A stretch of 64,000 nt of DNA. Source: Schistocephalus solidus (taxonomy: Eukaryota; Platyhelminthes; Cestoda; Diphyllobothriidea; Diphyllobothriidae). Position numbers and translations under genes: made by a program. Location of the stretch: assembly GCA_017591395.1 (NCBI GenBank), contig WEDG01007098.1:1-64000 (forward strand), in the 5' to 3' direction. The notes beneath the pieces are model-generated. The model made no database searches. It was given only the letters and a program-made list of their open reading frames with translations, and was not told the origin of the DNA. Positions 56,678 to 64,000 of the stretch are shown piece after piece. Numbering within the stretch: the stretch's first letter is position 1; every line of letters begins with the position of its first letter.

Positions 56678-57160
56678 AAACCTGTCCTCATTGCGATCGC
56701 ATATTCACCTCACACTTCGGTCTTGTCAGTCACTTGCGAATACATCGCACAGAGATTGGTGAACTAGTGCCTGGAGCGCCAACACATAGCAGCGACCACT
56801 ACCTCCAATGTCCTCACTGTCGACGCGCATTCACTCATCGCATGGGCCTGCTCGGTCACCTGACCATTCACGAAAGCGGAATCCACCGCGATGCCAGCGC
56901 ACCTAACACAACTCGCACACCCATCAACACTTTACATAGTCCCATGAAGGCGACTAACAGTACCAGCAACACAACCTCCGCAGACTCAGCACCTCCCGAT
57001 CGATTCTGTCCTCATTGTCACCGCACATGAACATCACGCATCATCCTGATCGGTCACTTGCGTATACATCGCGCAAAGACCGGCGAATCAGTGCCAAGAG
57101 CACCAACCTACACCCGCCGCACCCAACTCAACTGTCCACACTTCCCACGCACTGCATGGG
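56678..57160 (+). pseudogene. C2H2 zinc-finger tail of the RTE-like element
   Basis: Two good fingers: CPHCDRIFTSHFGLVSHLRI plus H (about 56,683) and CPHCRRAFTHRMGLLGHLTI plus H (about 56,809). A third begins FCPHCHRT and is broken by TGA (57028-57030). A fourth is decayed near 57,130. A degenerate finger precedes them near 56,370 (RARIGLVGYLRTQC). They lie directly after the RT thumb and linker. The fingers may bind template RNA or target DNA. Confidence 0.85.
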
Positions 57161-57195
57161 CCTATTAGTCCCCATGCATCTCCCTGAAATCTGTG

Positions 57196-57600
57196 GTAGA
57201 AAACCGCCAGTTCGACTGTCGTAATTCGACGATGTCTACCCTATGCTCCACAGCATGGTGGTGCAGGGACGGTGACTTGTGCGCAAAGCAGTTTAAAGTG
57301 ATAGTAGATTTGCACTGCATCTACCGCACTCTCTCTCTTCCCGTCTGTGTCTGGTGTCCATACATAGTCAAGAAGACCGGAGGCGGTGTCGGGCGCAGAT
57401 GAATCATATTCCACCATAGCCATAAATGGCAACAGTGTATGGTGCGACAGGAGCCTGCACCTACGCATGCCCAAGTTGGGCACGCGCACCCCCATGCTCG
57501 GCATTTGTTATGGGACCGCATCCCAGAATAATAACGCCTGCCGCACCCTGATTTGGCCCCCGTGCAGGTCCAGCGCATCTACCACGCGACCCGTTCAGGA
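57196..57600 (-). repeat. GC-rich repeat following the RTE element, inverted relative to it
   Basis: The minus strand reads GTGCGGTAGATGCAGTGCAA, TCTACTATCAC and CACAAGTCACCGTCCCTGCA, then GGAGCATAGGGTAGAC. The same string occurs on the plus strand at 58,400-58,540, and partly on the minus strand at 61,115-61,200. It may be the 3' terminal part of this RTE group or a separate repeat. Confidence 0.55.
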
Positions 57601-57739
57601 GAGCCACCGGCTAAACCACAACACTAAATCTCTCCTCAAAAGCCTCCGCATCTCACATGTTCACACGCAACACCAAAATAAACAGGCTTTCAGTCTGCAT
57701 ATCTGATTGAGAAGACAGTATGATCATCGGCTACTTCTC

Positions 57740-57960
57740 TAAGTGGCTCCCCTTCTGCATGTGTGACCTGAGCTTGAGAATATCACGATGCAATAAGCGC
57801 CGTGGCTTGGACGGTTGCCAACTGACAATTACACTCAGATCTCGCAGTCAGTCCAATGTGTGTTGTTTAGAGAGGCTGACTGGTGGTCTGATGGTCAGGC
57901 TGCGATGGCTCCCTCCTAACGTGACCTCCGCCACTCACACACATGTCAGATGTGAGCCGT
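57740..57960 (+). repeat. First unit of a diverged tandem repeat
   Basis: Shares with 58,140-58,310 the order GCTTGGA, GTCAGCTGAC-like, CCAGTGTGTGTT, AGGCTGACTGG...TCTGA..GTCAGGC and TAATGTGGCCT. Spacing is about 360-380 bases. No coding frame. Confidence 0.5.
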
Positions 57961-58139
57961 TCAACCCCCTGGTGCTTGTGTTGGGGCGGGCAGGTTGTGT
58001 GTGTAGTACGCATAGACGAAGTCATCAGCAGCTGCGCTCACTCCCGCATCAGACAACTAATTGGCTCGGAAGGTGGTTTGAGTGCTGAGGAGGGGTAGAG
58101 AATGAAGTCGACGGGTCAGCGCATTTTCCTCACTATAAA

Positions 58140-58540
58140 CAATCTGACGCGCTTGAAACTATCAAGGTGCGCTAAAAACCGAGGCTTGGAAGATTGTCAG
58201 CTGACGTATTAACTCGGACCACGAAGTCACGCCAGTGTGTGTTTTGTGTGGAGTGGCTGACTGGCAGACTGAGTCAGGCGGCAATGGTTCTTTCTTAATG
58301 TGGCCTTTATGGCACTCCCACTCCGTGGGATCCATCTTATCCCGCCTCCGGCCTTCCTGACTCTGTCATGACACCGGGCTCAGGTGGGGGAGGAGCGAGT
58401 GTGGTAGCTGCAGCACAGGGCTACTATCACTTAAAAATAATCTACGCGCAAGTCACCATCCCTGCACTATCCTTTTGTGGAGCATACGGTCGACACCGTC
58501 GGACTACGACAGTCGAACTATCGGTGACGGTGTTGGTGCT
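58140..58540 (+). repeat. Second unit of the tandem, joined to the RTE-associated repeat
   Basis: Continues from GTGGCTGACTGGCAGACTGA through AATGTGGCCTTTATGGCAC, TCATGACACCGGGCTCAGG and TACTATCACTTAAA to GTCACCATCCCTGCACTATC. The same order appears on the minus strand at 61,360-61,115 and shows the full-length structure of the repeat. Confidence 0.6.
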
Positions 58541-60030
58541 GGAGAACAGCCCTCCAACAACAGAATTTAAAAGGCATCAAAAATGGAGGAGGACTTACAA
58601 AGAGGAGCCGCAGTATGTATCCACAGTATGATCAGACAGCAAATATGATTTCTTTATTACGTCATTGACCACTGCCTGTGAGTCAGTTGAGCTGTCGGCT
58701 GACTGTTGCAGTTGCTAAAACCCGGTAGAAAAGATAAGAGTCAAAGATTTTTCAACGTTGCAATTAATGACTACGAAGGAGAGAAGGAAAAAGTTAAAGA
58801 GCGGACTAGACGGTCGTTAACACAGTCGATACATCCTCTGCCACCGAGCATGAATAGATCTGGCTGCTGGACATTGTCCACTTGGCACACCGCTTTCCGG
58901 GTGCATGACGTCCAGCATAAAAAGCACCAAGGACCGATTCTGTATTTAACCCGTAAAAATAATGATGTCAAGCCCGGTAGTGCAGGAGGCAAAAGCATTC
59001 CTCAACAAGACCCCAAAAGCGTGCCGTTTTTTTCCCTTCTAGAAAATTAAAAAAGCAAACCACCTGCATCCGATGAAAAATAAAATCGCCCGTTACAATT
59101 ACTTATTATAACAGACTCGCTTTAGAAATAGATATGTGAAAGGCAGGAATGTAATTACTCGATCTCCTGCGCCACTACGAAATTCAAATTGGTAAACATA
59201 CGTCTTCGGTACTTTATCATCAAGCCACTATAATTACATGAAGATGGAACATGTGAGTAATGGTCTGGGTTTATACGTGCCTCAGGCAGCCATGCTCTTT
59301 CCACATTACGAGATTACCGTGCCGTGGTCATTGGGGCTGGGGAAAAAAACAGATTGATTTCGGGTTCTGTTTTCACGCATCTAATCGACACTAACCCCCT
59401 AGTCGACGCTAGATAAGTCCTTTAGGTTGTCCGCCGAGCACCAGAACACTGCTCTAAAGGTCACGCCAACGGATGCTAGCAACAGCCGAGGCAGTGGCTA
59501 TTTGGCTAACGAACCCAGCGTTTTGCTGTCGGAAGACGTTGTTGCAGGCGCTCTATCTTCTGCACTCAACGTCGATTAAGGGTGATGATAGCACGCCGCC
59601 CCAATCACTGAGTGACAGTCATTCACACCGTGTATTAAACACGTAAACACCGCCCTCAATCCCCCCCTTCCCAAACCCCAATTACCACTACATGCCGAGC
59701 TCATAATGCGGGCAGTGTGGGAACGAGTATGATTAACCCCTGGGACACTTATAAACCCTGTTAATTCTTATCGTAACTGCAGGGGTCAGATGAGGAAGTA
59801 TAAAAAATATATGTTTGCTGAGCTGGCTTTTCAAGCGTAATATAGCAATATTTGCAAAATGTAAGGAAGGAAAGAGTTAAAAGATTGCATAATGCTGCCG
59901 ACAGAAAAAATCATTTCCTAGAGGAAGCCGTGTGATTATAGAGATAAATATAGCCGGACAAGTGCATAACAAACAGTTCACTAACCGTCTTAGTGACTGC
60001 CCTCGAACGGGCGGACAGAGTGTGATTCAC
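58541..60030. other. No supported gene
   Basis: Opposed frames at 58706-59050 (+) and 58998-58771 (-) overlap and neither shows a domain. A further exon of the minus-strand kinase-like gene would be expected here, but none is evident. Confidence 0.4.
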
Positions 60031-60152
60031 CGCTTGTTTCTCTTTCAGTGAAAGGCTCTTGGCTAGTTCCCTTAAAGTAGACTCAAGAAGAGTGTAGTTC
60101 GGCCGATCAGAATATCCGAGTGCGCCGACCTGCCTCAAGAAGCTTTCCAAGG
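60031..60152 (-). CDS. Exon of a CK1/TTBK-like protein kinase: end of C-lobe
   Basis: A strong acceptor on the minus strand (TTCTTTACTTCTCTGTTTTTAG) precedes CC + LESFLRQVGALGYSDRPNYT, LLESTLRELAKSLSLKEKQA and donor GTGAAT. The pattern L-x-FL-x-x-V-x-x-L-x-Y-x-x-(K/R)P-x-Y-x-x-L is the hallmark of the last helices of the casein kinase 1 superfamily (CK1, TTBK, VRK). It needs one base from the previous exon, exactly what 60751-60898 supplies. Specific subfamily not certain. Confidence 0.7.
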
Positions 60153-60750
60153 CTAAAAACAGAGAAGTAAAGAACAGAAAGTCTTTAGTTTGCTAAATCA
60201 ACAGATGAGAGCCACGGGATCCTCAATACACATACTAATTGCATCACAGAGAGGTTATTTGAGACAACTGCACGCGCACCGGGGAAGAGGACGTCAACTG
60301 GGTTTACAGTCACATAACCACCTGCCCTTAAACAAACTGAAGATTTTTAAAGATCGCATGCACGGTTTGTTGGCCACTTTTCCACTAGCTAGCCAACCCG
60401 GTAGAGAACACGGATGGCGCCATGCGCAACACAATGTCTCTCTTCTTTTTCAAGAAGTTTCTTCTGTGCTTTTTAAAAAAAGAAAACATTAGAAAGGTAT
60501 TAAATCAAAATACACAACAAGACCAAAGGTTTTAAATTCAGATGCAAGAAGGAAATCTTTAACCTTTTAGCAAGTTTGTCTGGTAAATGTATTTTTAAAG
60601 GTAGGTAGAGAAGGTACCAAGCCTTCAAGCAGTTATGTCTAAGTAGAACATGAACACAAAGTAATGCATTACGTTCAGGGCAGTAGTCGTCCTGAGGTAA
60701 TAGCTCTGGGCAAGTAAATGAACCAGAAAGGATAGGTACACAAAGCTCAC
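60153..60750 (-). other. Intron between the two kinase-like exons (598 bp)
   Basis: Bounded on the minus strand by CAG/GTGAGC and TTTTTAG. The phases on both sides agree (phase 1). Confidence 0.65.
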
Positions 60751-60898
60751 CTGGGAGGCTACCGAGACCGGTACTCTTTGAAAAGGTATTGTAATCCCGC
60801 ATGCTGTCCTCTTTCCTCCGAACAACTTGGTTGCGAGTGGCCTCGTTAACATTCAGACGCACGGAAGGATCTGCCAATTTCTCGACAAAATAATGAAA
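60751..60898 (-). CDS. Upstream exon of the CK1/TTBK-like kinase
   Basis: The acceptor on the minus strand is TTAGTTTTATTGTTCAG, then FHYFVEKLADPSVRLNVNEA, TRNQVVRRKEDSMRDYNTFS and KSTGLGSLP, ending in G before GTGAGC. Spliced to the next exon it reads GLGSLP-A-LESFLRQV, corresponding to the (G)LP-x-E-(F)-x-x-FL segment of CK1-type kinases. The first line resembles the helix after the APE-like region (LFYMLVEF in TTBK). The N-lobe and catalytic loop exons, expected at higher coordinates, were not found. Confidence 0.65.
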
Positions 60899-61114
60899 CT
60901 GAACAATAAAACTAAGTGCATTAGAAGAGGAAAATAACTGGAAAAAACTTTCCGGGAATGTGAAAGGCATACTTCCAAAAAATCGTCACTCAGCCAAAGA
61001 AGTGAATACGCGGTTCAGGACGACGTATGATAGATCAAATGTCGGTTTCAATGAGGTCAACCCTGTGTCCCAACGCAAGGTGGCGCAGGAACGGTTGCTT
61101 GCGCGTGAATTAGA

Positions 61115-61360
61115 CTATAGTGGTAGTAGACATACACTACATCTACCGATCTCTTCCCCCCACCTGGGCCCGGTGTCATGAACAAATAAAGATGAACGGA
61201 AGCGGGATGGGGTGCGCGTGGCTGGCGCGTGCGGAGCCACCCCTTGGCGTGCCGTTAAACCTGGCTCGGATCCCAATGAGTTGGAATGCCACGTAGGCCA
61301 CATTACAAAGGATCCGTTTCAGCCTTACTCTCAATCCGGCGGTCAGCCACTCCATAAAAA
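61115..61360 (-). repeat. RTE-associated GC-rich repeat, minus-strand copy
   Basis: The minus strand reads GGAGTGGCTGACCGCCGGAT, TGTAATGTGGCCTACGTGGC, TCATGACACCGGGCCCAGGT and GGTAGATGTAGTGTATGTCT. It is the closest match to 58,245-58,430 on the plus strand. Confidence 0.65.
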
Positions 61361-61379
61361 CGCACACTGGGTCACCTGC

Positions 61380-64000
61380 GCGGCTTGAGTTATCCCGTTC
61401 AACAAAAATTCTCGAAAGGCATGGCTACCGTTGAAATGATGGTAGCGTTTGACATCGCCAGTATATTCACTTTCAGCAATAAAAAAGTTATCAGGACGGC
61501 AGGAAATAGTTCGATAGTAATAGTGAAGGGAAGCTAAGCAAAACGAAGCAGTTTATCGATTAACTGGGTTTTGAGTGACTAAATACTCAACGCGCTGTCT
61601 TGATCTACAAACAGATCTAGGGAGCAGAGTGCTTGAGAAAAGCGGTCCTATCTCTGCGGCTGGATACTATCATCGCTGAACTTAAATACTCCAAGGATTC
61701 CTGTGTTCAGAAGACGCGAGTTACAATACCCATCTAGTCGAAGCGAACGTGCCAACCCCCTGTACAAACTGCGCTGTAAAAGGTAAATATCCCCAGGAAT
61801 ACTGGAGGCGGCTTCTTAAGAGTCGGGCGATGATATCGAGCAACATTAAAGATTAAAAGGTGCAAAAACGTAGATCAGTGAGTAACAACGTAATCTATGT
61901 CAATGCATGACGATACTAGACGAATCAGCCAATGAAGAAGGAAAATAATTTAGCAGGTATGCTGAGACCGTGACCGAAAGACGGACAAAAGTGAAGTAGA
62001 TTACAATTATTCGCAGTGTCAATCCCGTGAATACATAGGCAACTTTTCTCAATGTTCCGGGGCGGTAGGTATATAATTGTACTAACTTGACGCCAGGGGA
62101 ATAAAACTACTAAGACTCGAAAATATCACGAAAAAAACAACCGCAGTAGCTCCAAAATTTATGCCAAAACAAGCAAATACTCACAACAAAATCAGATGAA
62201 GGTCCTGGTCTCGTTCAAAGGAATAAAAGCACTTAGTTTTCGAAAATTAAATCAATATTGGCTGAGGATAATAGGCCCAAAAAATAGATTTTAACTTAAG
62301 GATCGAGGGAAATTTTTACAAGTCTAAATTACAAAATGTATTCAGAAATTGGAAGTACACGGTTTCCTTATTGAACAGTGACTCGAAGTTCTTAAGTTCA
62401 GAGGCACAAGCTCCCCACCCCACCCAAGGCCTTATGGTTTGCCAAACCCGACCTTCACATGCGACCGACATTAGATATGTGTAATTCGCTCTAGTAGATC
62501 ATTGTATAGCGGCTGCCACTAATAGTCCCCCAAGGAGAATTTTTGATGTGATGCGACCGGTAGGTAGGATTTTCTAAGAAGTACCGACGTAACTGCTCGT
62601 TCGCTGCACGGTAATTGAGAAATTCTGATCCGAATAGTTAATTTCACCGCCAGATCGACGTAGTAGCGATGAAATCAACGAGCGCATTTCTCCATGGAAA
62701 CTAGAGAAAAACTAGTTCTGTCAAGTCATAAAGGACTTCTATTCCTATGCTCGATATTTTGATGACGTATTTTGAATGACATCAGAAATTTGATTTGAAC
62801 ACCCTCTTGGATAAAGTGAATCGGGATCAGCCAGTTAACTTTCTGTACTGAAAAAGTGTGCGTAGAATGCCTTTTCTTTTCTGGACGTCCACTTAGTAGA
62901 ACGCCTGATGGAAAAAAGCGCGAAAGTGTATTTCGGAAGAAAAAATGGGCAGTTAATGCTATTTACTTTCTACAAACAGTAACAAAGCTTATGCCGCCGC
63001 TTTACCAACCGAGCTAGGAGAATAGGCACTCCAGATACGATGAAAAAGGAACTCGGCTTTTATGCGAAACACTGTGTAAAAACGGCTTTCCCGAACATAC
63101 CCCACAAACGGAAATGTCAACGGTCAAGGAGTCATTTCTCACACTGATATTTGGAGGGCATCCGGCGATGCTGGAGCACTCTGGAAACTGACGTAGACCT
63201 ATTCGGCTGTCGCTTGTCATGCTCGTTTAACTGCATTTACTTCCAATATATAAATTTGTCCATCAGTTAATTGTTTTTTGCCAACCCCCTGCCATAGAAA
63301 GAAGTCTGACAATTGCAGTAATTATTTTTATTCATAAGCGCTGCTATGTCACTAAATGAGAGCCTTAAACTGCGTTCTATGGCTTCCAGTGCGTGGTTAG
63401 GCATTTAAAAGACTTCCAGCTTCCTCTGCGGTTAACCCAAAAGTCTGTTTCGTTTTCCTAGGTACTAGTCATTAAAATTGGGGGCGGGGAGGCCAGCGGT
63501 AGGAAAAAGATGTCACAGATTCCTGCGCACTTTTAACCCCTCGTTCTGTGCGCCACCGTACCCTCAGTATCTACACCTGTGTGCCAGGGTTGTTGTTCGT
63601 TTTTCGATGTCTGTTACCTCTTGCAAAGCGTACCTTTTAAACATTCTGTCTTTGTACCTAGATATCTTATCTTTTAATAACATTTTGTAATTTAACAGCC
63701 TTCTACACATGGAATTTCAGGAAAGTGACATCGAGTGTACCCCGAAAATGTCTATACGCTCCCACCCGTAGCCTCCGACGTAGCGCCTATGTATGACGAA
63801 GATGGAGGATCCTATCCCTACAAAGCGGGTTTGACGGTATAACCTGGGACAGGGAGGGCCAATTTAAGTATCCTAGATCTTTTGAACAATAAAACATACG
63901 GCACGGTTGGCAAGTAAAAGCGTAGATGGTCGTGGAAGAGGTCTAAAAGGTCCCATGTAGTGACATAGTAGTGCTTATGATTACAAATAATCACCGCAAG
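61380..64000. other. No supported gene
   Basis: AT-rich. A weak tRNA-like D-arm string (minus strand, about 63,022-62,996, CTAGCTCGGTTGGTAAAGCG) lacks a matching T arm, so it is at most a SINE or tRNA relic. The short frames show no domains. Exons of the minus-strand kinase could lie here but none was identified. Confidence 0.4.

Larger units (their letters stand above)
52690..57230 (+). mobile_element. RTE-like non-LTR retrotransposon with C-terminal C2H2 zinc fingers, degraded
   Basis: A GC-rich 5' UTR (52690-53300) is followed by an endonuclease start (about 53310; LAVWNVRSFF, ELARYKVDIAALTELRFSKQ) and, after an insertion, VETDHAA...GVLGP and [19 protein letters not shown] pieces follow: KAPGSDVIPSEVYKHG, QDFKDATIVQFYKRK, TNRVKQGCVLVPTFFNLLFS and the LLFADDCALNA box (about 55,495). 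The thumb region is 55,690-56,160, then a Thr/Pro-rich linker and zinc fingers to about 57,160. At least ten stops or frameshifts make it inactive. Confidence 0.9.

Noticed and set aside
58706..59050. C-terminal exon of the kinase-like gene or a plus-strand gene
   Set aside because: Frames on both strands overlap, neither fits the phase-0 exon end at 60031 with a convincing acceptor, and no domain is seen.
62990..63025. tRNA gene on the minus strand (CTAGCTCGGTTGGTAAAGCG)
   Set aside because: Only a D-arm-like string; no acceptor pairing and no T arm at the right distance.

Overview
This window is eukaryotic animal DNA, most likely from a flatworm and probably a tapeworm. The reasons are small AT-rich 5' introns followed by long repeat-filled introns, TTAGGG-type tracts, several CR1/Jockey-like non-LTR retrotransposon families, and an RTE-like element whose reverse transcriptase is followed by C2H2 zinc fingers. 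I recall that last architecture from diphyllobothriid-type tapeworm genomes. The species call rests on memory of element style, not on a search.

Layout. Bases 1-17,720 are a graveyard of nested, truncated non-LTR retrotransposons. I call the families A, B, C and D, plus a recurring 3'-UTR module with a U-rich hairpin. Bases 17,720-22,200 have no gene I can support. Bases 22,219-43,506 (+) hold the main host gene, a BRPF/peregrin homologue of about 15 exons and roughly 1,450 codons. It carries a C2H2 finger, PHD-zinc knuckle-extended PHD, bromodomain, AT-hook-like motif, acidic tract and PWWP domain. Two exons each carry a single-T frameshift. Its introns contain a tRNA-derived SINE, poly-G runs and two degenerate telomere-like tracts in opposite orientations.

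Bases 43,507-52,690 are intergenic. They hold a large foldback (inverted arms of about 400 bp), an inverted pair of tRNA-derived SINEs, and two copies of a repeat with a hammerhead/Penelope-like hairpin. Bases 52,690-57,230 (+) are a decayed RTE-like element with C-terminal zinc fingers; a third copy of the hairpin repeat sits inside its endonuclease region. Several copies of a related repeat follow. At 60,031-60,898 (-) two phase-compatible exons encode what looks like the C-lobe of a CK1/TTBK-like kinase. Its other exons were not found. The rest, to 64,000, has no supported gene.

How the parts relate: the BRPF homologue would be the scaffold subunit of a MOZ/MORF-type histone acetyltransferase complex and is the only multi-domain host gene seen. 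Most of the remaining sequence is selfish DNA. The most interesting candidates are the covarying U-rich hairpin in retrotransposon 3' UTRs, which resembles a triple-helix RNA stability element, and the hairpin repeat family.
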